NCBI RefSeq assembly: GCF_027925525.1
Contig: NZ_BSDJ01000021.1
Span: 1 to 64,000, forward strand
Direction of reading: 5' to 3'
DNA: 64,000 nt
Source of the DNA: Paenibacillus tyrphae
GTDB taxonomy: Bacteria > Bacillota > Bacilli > Paenibacillales > NBRC-103111
A model generated the notes under the pieces. The model was given only the letters and a program-made list of their open reading frames with translations. It was not told the origin of the DNA and made no database searches. The position numbers and the translations under genes were made by a program. Below, piece after piece: positions 34,095-42,567 of this stretch; position 1 is the first letter of the stretch; each line of letters opens with the position of its first letter.

Positions 34095-34493
34095 TCACCC
34101 CCTTGTCTTTTGTTCTTCCACATAACGTTTGATGGTTTCGCTCGAAACATTCTCTGCCGTGCTGACAAAATAGGAACGTGTCCAAAGGCTTGGCAGATGC
34201 TTCAAGTGCTTAAATTCTTGACGCAAAAATCGCGAGGTCGCACCTTTCAATTTTGCCATAATGTCCGCTGGAGAATCCGTTGGTCGCACATTTAAGAATA
34301 GATGCACATGATCGGGCATGACTTCCATCGCAACCATAAGCCAATCGTTTTCCTGACACAGCTCTTGCACAAGCTCTTTAAATCGCGCTTCTACTTGATT
34401 CACAAGTACCTTTCTTCGGTATCGCGGGCAAAACACAAAATGATAGTTGATGAGTGATACGGTTGTTGCCGTTCTTCTATATTCTTCTCTCAT
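34095..34493 (-). CDS. tnpA: TnpA Y1 HUH transposase of the IS605 element
   Basis: 132 residues, the normal size. It cuts and joins single-stranded element ends during replication. The HUH motif is H62-V-H64 in MPDHVHLFLNVRP and the nucleophilic tyrosine is Y124 in IKRYVEEQ. The N-terminal strand SLINYHFVFCPRYRR is typical of the IS200 group. Both active-site parts are intact, so the element may be mobile. Confidence 0.95.
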   Translation of the reverse strand: MREEYRRTATTVSLINYHFVFCPRYRRKVLVNQVEARFKELVQELCQENDWLMVAMEVMPDHVHLFLNVRPTDSPADIMAKLKGATSRFLRQEFKHLKHLPSLWTRSYFVSTAENVSSETIKRYVEEQKTRG

Positions 34494-34630
34494 ACGCCGA
34501 TTGTATCAGTCTAAATATACAACTGCAACAAGATGAAAGAATGTAGGATAATGAAGCTGGCTAAAGACAGCCCTTGTCCTAAGCCGATTCATCCCATGTC
34601 TAAAGGTAAGGGCTTTCTCGGCTAAGGTCT

Positions 34631-34872
34631 GTAAAAACATATCCTCTTCGTTCGTAGAACCGGTGGGCGTGAATCCGGCTCGGATGGGACAGCAACTTAA
34701 TTCCGGAAAACCCGCTGGTTTCCGCCCAATCTTCAAGACTCTGGATCAGCATACCGCCAACACCTTGGTTTCGGTACTTTTCTTTGACTACAAACCCCAA
34801 AATGTTGAGCAGCGAGTCGGAAAAAAGCAAATAGTACGAGCTTCCACCTCGCTTCGCAGAAGTACATTTCAT
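34631..34872 (-). pseudogene. GNAT acetyltransferase, 5' fragment, also truncated at the N-terminus
   Basis: The minus strand reads SSYYLLFSDSLLNILGFVVKEKYRNQGVGGMLIQSLEDW and SHPSRIHAHRFYERRGYVF up to the insertion at 34630. RNQGVGG is the acetyl-CoA loop. A GNAT domain normally has about 70-80 residues before this loop; only about 34 remain, the ATG at 34872 has no ribosome site, and the SDR stop is only nine bases away. The gene had therefore lost its 5' part independently of the insertion. Confidence 0.75.
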
Positions 34873-34881
34873 TATAACCGA

Positions 34882-35793
34882 TTAACGGTACCCGGTGACA
34901 TCTGCCGGTTTTCCCGCGTCCTGCACCTCGACGATATACCGCCAGCAATCCGGCCGGGAGCCGTCCAGATCATGGAACCAGTACACTTGCGCAAGCTGGC
35001 CGCTCGACAAGGACTGGCCGTTCCACCGGGACACCTTCGGATCGGCCGCCAGCGCGGCAATGGCCCGGCCTACAAACCGCGGCGTTTCCGAGATCATGAA
35101 ATGCGGTTCTTTCGAAGCGGCGTCGCGCCAGTTTTCTTCCTTCACCCCGAAATGCTCCAGCATGATTTCGGAGCGCATCCAGCCGGGAGTCACTGCCACC
35201 GCCGTACATTGGTGTGGCGCAAGCTCATGGGCCAAGGACCGGGCCATGCGAATGGCAGAAGTTTTGGCCAAATCGTAAAACAGCGACAGCCGGTAGTTTT
35301 GACGGTTGTATTCTTCCGTGCCGTCGGTCATTTCAACGACCAGTCCGTTGCCGCTGCGGATTAATAAGGGAAGCGCAAAATGGCTCGTAATGATATGCGT
35401 ATCGACCGCCAGCCGCAGCATGCGCAGCCCTCCTTCGAGGGACTGCTCCCATACGGGCACGTTCCATTGCACCAAGTATTCGGAGCCCCAAATGTCGTTG
35501 ACCAGGATGTCCAGTCGCCCCTGTTCCTGTTCTATTCGTGCGACCAGATCCCGGACCTGGTCCGGTTCAAGATGGTCCACTTGAACCGCGATTCCTTTGC
35601 CGCCCGCGCGATTGACAAGCTCGGCCGTCTCTTCGATCGTCTCGGGCCGGTTATACTCGGACCGTTTCGCCCGGGTCGTCCGGCCGGTGACATAAACCGT
35701 GGCTCCGGACGCTCCCAATTCAATTGCAATGCCTCGGCCTGCGCCGCGCGTAGCGCCGGCAACCAAAGCTACCTTTCCATGCAAAGATTTCAT
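34882..35793 (-). CDS. Short-chain dehydrogenase/reductase (DHRS1-like)
   Basis: 303 residues, ATG at 35793 behind AAGGAGGAATCATCG. Classical SDR fold: nucleotide loop GATRGAGRGIA near the N-terminus; the family NNAG position reads VNDIWG, as in DHRS1-like proteins; the catalytic pair is in YDLAKTSAIRMARSLA. The SGRTT-like GRTTRAKR segment after the second strand suggests NADP. A C-terminal extension (about residues 250-303) goes beyond the core. Substrate unknown. The gene ends just before the GNAT remnant. Confidence 0.88.
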   Translation of the reverse strand: MKSLHGKVALVAGATRGAGRGIAIELGASGATVYVTGRTTRAKRSEYNRPETIEETAELVNRAGGKGIAVQVDHLEPDQVRDLVARIEQEQGRLDILVNDIWGSEYLVQWNVPVWEQSLEGGLRMLRLAVDTHIITSHFALPLLIRSGNGLVVEMTDGTEEYNRQNYRLSLFYDLAKTSAIRMARSLAHELAPHQCTAVAVTPGWMRSEIMLEHFGVKEENWRDAASKEPHFMISETPRFVGRAIAALAADPKVSRWNGQSLSSGQLAQVYWFHDLDGSRPDCWRYIVEVQDAGKPADVTGYR

Positions 35794-35904
35794 CGATGAT
35801 TCCTCCTTAGTCGTTGAAATACTCCCTCATTGTAATCAAGAAAACCTGTCAACATACGTCATATATCAATTTTTTTCGCCACCAATAATTTGGGAGGCCC
35901 GCTA

Positions 35905-35957
35905 AAAAAGAAACGGCACAAAGCGTCAAGACGTCTCACATCTTGATGCTTCGTACC
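35905..35957 (-). terminator. Terminator after ileS
   Basis: Minus strand ACGG-ACGAAGC-TCAAGA pairs with TCTTGA-GCTT-CCGT around TGTGAGACG and is followed by TTCTTTTTT. Confidence 0.8.
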
Positions 35958-35994
35958 GTATATGTCCCCTCTGCTTCACGCAAAAGCAGCTTGA

Positions 35995-38900
35995 TTATTC
36001 AATACGCAGGCCGATCGTGCGCTCTCCTAACGAAACGGATTCCATCCCGACTTCCTTGGCATAACGGACGCCAGACAGCAGCACGTTGTCCCGTAGCACA
36101 TGATCGAACCGCTCCAGCGCTTCCTTGAGCTGCGGATCGACGTCGAGCACGAGCGCGACGCGCTTTTCGATCGGCAGTTCTAGCTTTTTACGGTAATCCT
36201 GAACGGCGCGGACGACCTCCCGGACAAGCCCTTCCTGCTCTAGCTCCTCCGTGATCGCCGTATTTAGAGCAACGGTGATTCCGTAGCCGGAAGCGGACGC
36301 GAAACCGGCTTTCGCTTGTTTGTCCACGAGCAGCTCGTCGAGCGTCAGATGAAGCGTTTCTTCGTCGACCGCCACCTCCAGGAAGCCCGCAGCGACAGCT
36401 TGCTTCGCTTCCGCGGCGGACAGCTGCTTCAGGTGGCTCTGCACCGGTCCGACAAATTTGCCGTATTTTTTGCCGGCCACTTTCAGGTTCAGCTTCAAGC
36501 TGAAGTCCACGAACCCGCTGTCGCTTTGCTCGATGCGGATATCTTTGACGTTGATCTCCTCTTTGACGATGTCCGCGTACCGGCTCAGATGGAAGTCCCG
36601 GTCCCACGAAACGACCAGCTCCGCCAGTGGCTGGCGGGTTTTGATCCCGGTTTCGTTGCGGACGCTGCGTGCCAGTTCGACGATTTGCCGCGCGGTTTCC
36701 ATGTCCCGCTCAAGGATCGTATCCACCGCGGAATCGCTCGCCTTCGGGTAATCCGCGAGATGAACGCTTCCCACGCCGCCAAGATTGCCATAGATGTCTT
36801 CGGCGATAAGGGGCGCATAGGGCGCGATCATGGCGGCGAGCGTCAAGAGCGCTTCGCGGAGCGTCCGGTACGCGGACACTTTATCCTCGGTCATGCCGCT
36901 GGCCCAGAACCGGTCACGGGAGCGGCGGATATACCAGTTGCTCAGTTCGTCGATGAACGCCTCAATCTGTTTTGCCGGATTCAGGAAATCGTTGTCGTCC
37001 AGCCCCTTCACGACCTGACGCAAGGTGCTGTTCAGCCTCGACAAAATCCAGCGGTCCAGCTCGTTTGCGGAAGTCCGAGGCGGGTGTTCCTCCGGCTTAT
37101 AGCCGTCGATCGCCGCATACAGTGCATAAAACGCATGTGCGTTATGGAGCGTGTCGATTACCTTCGATTTCGCTTCGGCGACGATTTGCTTGGAGAACCG
37201 CTTGCTGTTCCACGGCGCGCTGTCGGCCAGCAGCGCCCAGCGGAACGCGTCGGTGCCGAACTCTTCGATGATTTCCCAAGGATCGATGCCGTTGCCCTTG
37301 CTCTTGGACATCTTCTGCCCGTTCTCGTCCAACACGTGTCCGGTCGAAATGACGGCTTTGTAGGGCGACTGACCGTTGTAGAGCGTCGAGACGGCCAGCA
37401 GGCTGAAGAACCAGCCCCGCGTCTGATCGATCCCTTCGCAGATCATATCCGCCGGGTACTGCTCGCGGAACAGTTGCTCGTCGCCGAACGGGTAATGGTA
37501 CTGCGCAAACGGCATCGAGCCGCTGTCGAACCAGACGTCGATCACTTCCGGGGTTCTCTCCATCGTGCCGCCGCAGGCACAGCGCAGCTTCACTTCGTCG
37601 ACGTACGGCTTGTGCAGCTCCAGACTCTCGTCAAGCGGCTGAATCGCCCGCTCCCGCAGCTCTTTCCGGCTCCCCGGCGCATGATCTTGCCCGCAATCCT
37701 GACACAGCCAGACGTTCAGCGGCGTCCCCCAGTAGCGGTTGCGGCTGATATTCCAATCAACGAGCTCTTCGAGAAACTTGCCGAAACGCCCTTCGCGCAG
37801 GTGGGAAGGATACCAGTTGATGTTGCGGTTGTTCTCGATCAATTGGTCCTTGACCGCCGTCGTCCGGATGAACCAGCTTTCCATCGCATAATACAGCAGC
37901 GGCGATTTGCAGCGCCAACAGAACGGGTAGCTGTGCTCGTAACGCTCTTTGGAAAACAGCAGGCCGCGCTCGGACAAGCTTTTCACGATATCGACGTCGC
38001 AATCTTTGACGAAGCGCCCGGCGAATTCCGTCACCTGCTCGGTGTAGCGGCCGGCCAGATTCACGAGATTGACGTAATCCAGCTCGTGCTTGCGGGTCGT
38101 CCGGTAGTCGTCCTCCCCGTGCGCGGGAGCCGTATGAACGATACCGGTCCCGCTCGTATCGCTCACGTAGTCCGCATCGACGACGATATGCCCTTTGACC
38201 GGACGAACATAGCCAAAAGGCGGCTCGTAAGGGGTGCCGACGAACTCCGATCCTTTATGCACCGACACGATTTCGTAGTCCGCCTTGAACACGTCTCCGG
38301 CGAGCTTCTCCGCGACGACATACACTTCGCCGTTGTACCTTACCTTCGCATAGTCGATATCTTTATTCACGGCAAGCGCCACGTTGGACGGCAGCGTCCA
38401 CGGAGTGGTCGTCCAAGCGAGGAAGATTTCGTTTCCGCGCTTGCTCCTGAATTTTACTGTGGCGCTCAAGTCCTTGACATCCTCATACCCTTGCGCCACT
38501 TCGTGCGAGCTGAGCGTCGTTTGACAGTCCGGACAGTACGGGCTGACCCGGTGGCCTTTATACAGCAAACCCTTGCCATGGATTACGGACAAAAGGTGCC
38601 AAACGCTCTCGATATACTCGTTGGTCAGCGTCACATACGGATGGTCCATGTCCGTCCAATATGCGATCGCCTCGGTCAGCTCCCGCCACTGCTTCTCGTA
38701 TTCGAATACGCTGCTTTTGCATTTTTCCACAAATTCGGCCACGCCGTATTTCTCGATCTCCTGCTTGCCCGAGATGCCGAGCTGCTTCTCGACGCCCAGC
38801 TCGACCGGGAGACCGTGCGTGTCCCAGCCGGCTTTGCGGACGACGCGATAGCCGGACATCGTCTTGTAGCGGCAAATAAAATCTTTCACGACGCGCCCGA

Positions 38901-39075
38901 GCACATGCCCGATATGCGGCGAGCCATTAGCCGTCGGCGGCCCTTCGTAGAATACGAAATTCGGCCGTCCGGCCTGGTTCTCGATCGATTTACGGTGCGT
39001 TTCGTCCCGCTTCCATTGCTCCAGCACGCGAAGCTCGCGGACTCTCGCTTTTTCTTTCACGTCGACTTTTCTCAC
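35995..39075 (-). CDS. ileS: Isoleucyl-tRNA synthetase, long (type 2) form
   Basis: 1,026 residues from a GTG at 39075 with GAAAGG nine bases upstream; an ATG three codons earlier (39084) is directly against that site. It charges tRNA-Ile. Class I signatures: PPTANGSPHIGHVLGR and QKMSKSKGN. GWDTHGLPVELGVEKQLG carries T where ordinary bacterial enzymes read C. The length and the C-terminus place it with the eukaryote-like type 2 enzymes, several of which resist mupirocin. The CP1 editing domain is present (TTTPWTLPSNVALAVN). A T-box leader upstream controls it by tRNA-Ile charging. Confidence 0.97.
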   Translation of the reverse strand: MRKVDVKEKARVRELRVLEQWKRDETHRKSIENQAGRPNFVFYEGPPTANGSPHIGHVLGRVVKDFICRYKTMSGYRVVRKAGWDTHGLPVELGVEKQLGISGKQEIEKYGVAEFVEKCKSSVFEYEKQWRELTEAIAYWTDMDHPYVTLTNEYIESVWHLLSVIHGKGLLYKGHRVSPYCPDCQTTLSSHEVAQGYEDVKDLSATVKFRSKRGNEIFLAWTTTPWTLPSNVALAVNKDIDYAKVRYNGEVYVVAEKLAGDVFKADYEIVSVHKGSEFVGTPYEPPFGYVRPVKGHIVVDADYVSDTSGTGIVHTAPAHGEDDYRTTRKHELDYVNLVNLAGRYTEQVTEFAGRFVKDCDVDIVKSLSERGLLFSKERYEHSYPFCWRCKSPLLYYAMESWFIRTTAVKDQLIENNRNINWYPSHLREGRFGKFLEELVDWNISRNRYWGTPLNVWLCQDCGQDHAPGSRKELRERAIQPLDESLELHKPYVDEVKLRCACGGTMERTPEVIDVWFDSGSMPFAQYHYPFGDEQLFREQYPADMICEGIDQTRGWFFSLLAVSTLYNGQSPYKAVISTGHVLDENGQKMSKSKGNGIDPWEIIEEFGTDAFRWALLADSAPWNSKRFSKQIVAEAKSKVIDTLHNAHAFYALYAAIDGYKPEEHPPRTSANELDRWILSRLNSTLRQVVKGLDDNDFLNPAKQIEAFIDELSNWYIRRSRDRFWASGMTEDKVSAYRTLREALLTLAAMIAPYAPLIAEDIYGNLGGVGSVHLADYPKASDSAVDTILERDMETARQIVELARSVRNETGIKTRQPLAELVVSWDRDFHLSRYADIVKEEINVKDIRIEQSDSGFVDFSLKLNLKVAGKKYGKFVGPVQSHLKQLSAAEAKQAVAAGFLEVAVDEETLHLTLDELLVDKQAKAGFASASGYGITVALNTAITEELEQEGLVREVVRAVQDYRKKLELPIEKRVALVLDVDPQLKEALERFDHVLRDNVLLSGVRYAKEVGMESVSLGERTIGLRIE

Positions 39076-39102
39076 AGATCTCATCCTTTCTTTTTGAAAA
39101 AC

Positions 39103-39395
39103 AAAAAAATCCCGCCCCGTAAAGGGACGAGATTTGCTCTCGCGCTACCACCCTTGTTCCGCAGCAATCATCATGAAACATGATTCCGCGGCACCTCTAC
39201 GACGTACCATCATACGCGTCCCTTGTAACGGCGGGATCCCGGGGCTGCTTACTGAAGCTTCAGCATTCCTTCTCGGAGAGGATGTTCGGCTAATTCTTGA
39301 ACGTTGGCTTTCAGCACAGGGCCAACTCTCTGGGGAACAAGGGATTAGCGTACTCGTTCTCGTCAACGAATTTAATAGGAAATTCAATTAGTACA
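39103..39395 (-). ncRNA. T-box leader of ileS
   Basis: The minus strand contains the T-box sequence AACAAGGGTGGTAGCGCG (39141-39158 region). It is followed by the terminator AAATCTCGTCCC-TTTA-GGGGCGGGATTTTTTT (39103-39135) and preceded by a long stem I region with AGAACGAGTA near the 5' end. A candidate specifier ATC (isoleucine) lies at 39281-39283 on the 3' side of stem I. Uncharged tRNA-Ile should stabilise the antiterminator. Confidence 0.93.
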
Positions 39396-39424
39396 GTTGT
39401 ACACCAGTTTCAACCAAATGTCAA
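39396..39424 (-). promoter_or_regulatory. Promoter of the T-box-ileS unit
   Basis: TTGACA (39419-39424), a 17-base spacer and TACAAC (39396-39401). Confidence 0.5.
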
Positions 39425-39468
39425 CAGCCGAACAAATGGGACAGTACATTCGCCCTGCCCCTACCCCG

Positions 39469-40776
39469 TTACCGCCAATCGGCTAAATGCGCCGTTACCC
39501 GGCGAACCGCTTCCTTTTCTTTCTTCAGCACAGCTTCTCGCTCGGCCTTATCCAGCAGACGGATGATTTCACCGCGATCCGGCTCGCCCTCCGGAACTTC
39601 CCCTCTCGCGAACAGCTTCCCGAGTGCGGACAGCACTGTCTGCCGCATGGCCTCATGCCCGTCCAGCCAGCGGCGGATGTCCTCCCAATAGGGCGCGGAG
39701 GCCGCGAACAGTTCGTCCCATCCTCCGAACGGAAACGCGACGTGAGACTCCATCCACCGGATGACGTCCCGGCTGTGGAAATACCGCAGCAAACCATTGG
39801 CGCTGTAGCCATCAATTTTGCTGTTCTGCGCCTCCAGTTCCAGCCGGGCCAATACCCGTTCCAGCCCTTCGTTTCCCGGGAGGCAGCATGCCGACAAATA
39901 CGCTCTGCTATGGTTCGACACTTCAACCGAAGGCCGGTCCGACCAGAGCATACGCACCCAATCTGCCGCCGCTTCGCCAACGGTTTCCCCTATGTACCCG
40001 AACAGCCGATCCCGGTTACCCCGGTACGTCTCCCGCTCCAGCCTGGACAGCCATGCCTCCAGCACGGCGGCTGGCTCATAGCGCGCAAGAGCTTCGCATA
40101 CCCCCGCCTCCTCCGCTTCATGGAACGTAATATAGTCGATAAGCAGCGGCAGCTCCTTCGCCGCGTCTTCCAGCGTAAGCGTCAAATAGCGGTCCAGCCA
40201 AGCTTTCCATACCTTCGCGTTTGGCCCGTCGACATCCAGACCGTCCGGCCCACAAAACGGCTCATACGCGCTGTCCTCCGCGCCGATGAAGGCCAACTCC
40301 GTTACCCGCTCCACAAATTCGGTGAACGATGGGGCCAGCAGCAGAAACTCGCCTGTCTCATGTCCCCAGCTGATAACCGGCGGATCGTCCGGACAGCCTT
40401 CAAGATCAAGCAGCACATAGTCCCCGTTGCCGGCTACATGAAAAGCGAGATATCGCTTCTCCTCCTCCAGCTCGTCATCGCCGAAATACGGCCATTCGAA
40501 CGTATCAACACTCCATGCCAGCTCCCCGGACGACTCAAAAGGAGCTAGCGTCTCCTTATCAAAATCCCAATAAATCGTAACTTTTCCGGCTCCTTCGGTG
40601 ATGATCCGTCGCACGGTCGGCGGCAGCGCGATTCCGAGGCGCGCCTCCGTTTCCCGCACGCGTTGCTCGTCCGCTTCCGACTCGACGACCCATTCGCGCA
40701 CCGTTGCGCCCTGCGCTTCGAGGCGTTTCAGCAGCGTGTCCCATCGAGCGATCCATGCTTTTATTCTCTCCCTCAT
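39469..40776 (-). CDS. SMI1/KNR4-family protein
   Basis: 435 residues, ATG at 40776 behind AAAAGGAGAAGCAGAAGC. The N-terminal 170 residues follow the SMI1/KNR4 fold: EARLGIALPPTVRRIITEGAGKVTIYWDFD, LAFHVAGNGDYVLLDLEG and PPVISWGHETGEFLLLAPSFTEFVERV. The remaining 260 residues are helical (LPLLIDYITFHEAEEAGVCEALARYEP and so on) without a family I can name. Many SMI1 proteins give immunity to contact-dependent or polymorphic toxins. It is the third gene of the kinase-ankyrin-SMI1 unit, 16 bp after the ankyrin gene. No toxin is encoded alongside. Confidence 0.82.
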   Translation of the reverse strand: MRERIKAWIARWDTLLKRLEAQGATVREWVVESEADEQRVRETEARLGIALPPTVRRIITEGAGKVTIYWDFDKETLAPFESSGELAWSVDTFEWPYFGDDELEEEKRYLAFHVAGNGDYVLLDLEGCPDDPPVISWGHETGEFLLLAPSFTEFVERVTELAFIGAEDSAYEPFCGPDGLDVDGPNAKVWKAWLDRYLTLTLEDAAKELPLLIDYITFHEAEEAGVCEALARYEPAAVLEAWLSRLERETYRGNRDRLFGYIGETVGEAAADWVRMLWSDRPSVEVSNHSRAYLSACCLPGNEGLERVLARLELEAQNSKIDGYSANGLLRYFHSRDVIRWMESHVAFPFGGWDELFAASAPYWEDIRRWLDGHEAMRQTVLSALGKLFARGEVPEGEPDRGEIIRLLDKAEREAVLKKEKEAVRRVTAHLADWR

Positions 40777-40792
40777 GCTTCTGCTTCTCCTT

Positions 40793-41488
40793 TTATGTAT
40801 TCTTCAAGTGCGGAAATCTCTCCAGCAAATGACGAATCAGCGCGATGTACTGCTGCTCGTACTCATCCTCGATCCTCTCGCGTTCCAGCCAATAGTCTCC
40901 GTCCGCAAGGTCATATATTTCGTAAGCCGTCGCTTCCCGGCACTCCGGGTGCCGCACAATCGCCTCGATCGGCTCCAAGTCGTCATCCCAGTTAAATTCC
41001 AGCACAAAAGCATGCAGAAGCTCTGGTGTATTCAACAGCTGCAGCCGGGCCAGGCGCTCCTCGTTCTCCGAATAGAGCAGAGAATCGACGAGCTCGCGTT
41101 CCGCCCCCGTCAGCGTTAACCGGAAGGCTCCTTTCGCGCCAAGCAGCAGATCGGCAATTTCCGGATGATGTCTCGCCTTAAACCAAGGCGTATGCGTAAT
41201 GCCCTTCGGATGATCCAGTTCGATGCCATGCACGATCAGCAGCTCCACCGCCCGCTTATTGCCGAATTTGACCGCTTTTTCCAGCACCGTTAAGCCAAGC
41301 TTGTCTTCCAGCTGCGGATCGGCCCCCTTGGCGAGCAAAAACGCAAACATCTCCATCGGCGCCTTTTGCGTAATGATATAGTGCAGCGGAGTGCGGCCGA
41401 ACTTGTCCGGCCTGTTCACATCGTCCGCTAGCGCTGCGGCTTCGAGCGCTGCCATCGACCTGTCTTTGATCGCTTCAAACAGTAGCAC
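40793..41488 (-). CDS. Ankyrin-repeat protein with DUF4274-like tail
   Basis: 231 residues from a GTG at 41488 behind GGAGGGGGATAAC, one base after the kinase stop. Residues 5-110 hold three ankyrin repeats (VNRPDKFGRTPLHYIITQKAPMEMFAFLLAKGADPQ, LEDKLGLTVLEKAVKFGNKRAVELLIVHGIELD, then a degenerate one). The C-terminal part (LLNTPELLHAFVLEFNWDDDLEPIEAIVRHPECREATAYEIYDLADGDYWL) matches the pattern of DUF4274-type domains, which also occur in toxin-immunity loci. It probably binds protein partners. Cytoplasmic. Confidence 0.8.
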   Translation of the reverse strand: MLLFEAIKDRSMAALEAAALADDVNRPDKFGRTPLHYIITQKAPMEMFAFLLAKGADPQLEDKLGLTVLEKAVKFGNKRAVELLIVHGIELDHPKGITHTPWFKARHHPEIADLLLGAKGAFRLTLTGAERELVDSLLYSENEERLARLQLLNTPELLHAFVLEFNWDDDLEPIEAIVRHPECREATAYEIYDLADGDYWLERERIEDEYEQQYIALIRHLLERFPHLKNT

Positions 41489-41489
41489 G

Positions 41490-42467
41490 TTATCCCCCTC
41501 CCAGTACCGGTTCGTCCTTTAAATAGTTTGCAAAGTAGCTTTTCACCACTTTGGGGATAAGATCGGATAGCGACGCATGCTCCACAGGGTTATGGGCGAG
41601 AAAAGCGAAGTTGCGCAGAATCGCCCAGACGAAAAACAGGTCCAGGCTCTTCGCGTCGATCTCCTGCAGCTGCCGTTCCTCCCGGTAGGCGGACAAAAAT
41701 TCGCGCCGGTTCTCCGGCGAAAGATGCAGAAACGTTTCGGCCACGTCAAACAGGTAGAAGCCGAAGCCGCACGCGGAAAAGTCGATGGGTCTCGGAATGC
41801 CCTGATCGAAGACGTAATTGCTTTCGTGCAGATCCGAATGAATCAGTCCCCAGGTGGACTTGTCCACCGTTTGGCTCTGCAGCCCGGCGGCGATTTTATG
41901 CGCGGTCCGCTCCAGGCAAGCATATGCTTCGTCCGAAATGACGTTCAGCTCCGGCAGCCGCTTTAACGAAACGGGCAGTGACAAGACGTTGTCCGTATCA
42001 TACACCGGCCGGGTGAACCCTGCGGGAGCGTTCCACTCCATCGCATGCCGATGCAACGCGGCCATGAGTTGGGCCAGGCTTCGAGCTTCCCCGGCTGTCG
42101 GCTCCCTGTCCAGAAGCTCGCCATTCACCCACCGATGCAGCGTGACGACGATGCTTTTCCCGGATGCGTTGACGACTGCCTCTACGGTCAGTTCGTTGTC
42201 CCGGTTTCTTACCGGAGAAGGCACCGTCAAGGTCGTATCCGCGGCTAACGCTTCGAGCCATAGCAGCTCCGATTCGACGGTCTTTTTGGAATGACTTCCC
42301 CTTGCAGCATAATGCAGCTTCATCAGATAGTTCACGCTTTCCTGCTTCGTCTTCACCTGAAAGGTCACATTATCGCTCTTCCCCAAGTAAACAAGCCGCT
42401 CCCCATGAACCGGGAATTGCTTTAAAGCTTCCCTCGCGATGCTCTCGTCGTCCCAATTGGCACCCAT
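41490..42467 (-). CDS. Phosphotransferase/kinase of the APH (SrkA/YutH-like) family
   Basis: 325 residues from ATG at 42467 behind GGGAGGGTTCGTT; the open frame upstream has no start signal. The aminoglycoside-phosphotransferase fold is complete: VTFQVKTKQESVNYLMKLH with the ATP lysine, VVTLHRWVNGELL hinge, the catalytic loop WGLIHSDLHESNYVFD and the metal aspartate in PRPIDFSACGFGFYLFDVA. Related proteins phosphorylate small molecules, homoserine or proteins. It begins an operon with ankyrin and SMI1 genes. Substrate unknown. Confidence 0.85.
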   Translation of the reverse strand: MGANWDDESIAREALKQFPVHGERLVYLGKSDNVTFQVKTKQESVNYLMKLHYAARGSHSKKTVESELLWLEALAADTTLTVPSPVRNRDNELTVEAVVNASGKSIVVTLHRWVNGELLDREPTAGEARSLAQLMAALHRHAMEWNAPAGFTRPVYDTDNVLSLPVSLKRLPELNVISDEAYACLERTAHKIAAGLQSQTVDKSTWGLIHSDLHESNYVFDQGIPRPIDFSACGFGFYLFDVAETFLHLSPENRREFLSAYREERQLQEIDAKSLDLFFVWAILRNFAFLAHNPVEHASLSDLIPKVVKSYFANYLKDEPVLGGG

Positions 42468-42505
42468 AACGAACCCTCCCAAAAGCTTCCATTCGTCTAT
42501 CCTGC

Positions 42506-42549
42506 AAAAAAGAGGAGCCAGGCTCCTAAACGAAACCGACGCTCCTCTA
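42506..42549 (-). terminator. Terminator after the secreted protein gene
   Basis: Minus strand AGAGGAGC and GCTCCTCT form a stem followed by TTTTTTG. It ends the gene at 42568 and separates it from the kinase operon. Confidence 0.85.
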
Positions 42550-42567
42550 TGGACTAACTGGATTGGC

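Larger units (their letters stand above)
32904..34630 (-). mobile_element. IS200/IS605-family insertion sequence, complete
   Basis: 1,727 bp with tnpA and tnpB in the same direction. The ends are fixed by the host gene: removing this segment restores one GNAT reading frame. The left end follows TTAC (minus strand of 34631-34634) and the right end finishes TCAA (32904-32907), the cleavage pair known from IS608. As usual for the family there are no terminal inverted repeats and no target duplication. The right end has the hairpin CGGCTTTAGCCG (32918-32929). Confidence 0.9.

Noticed and set aside
36316..39183. A very long open frame (955 codons) on the plus strand opposite ileS
   Set aside because: It mirrors the codon bias of ileS, has no start signal or family, and would run through the T-box terminator. 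A GC-rich antisense artefact.
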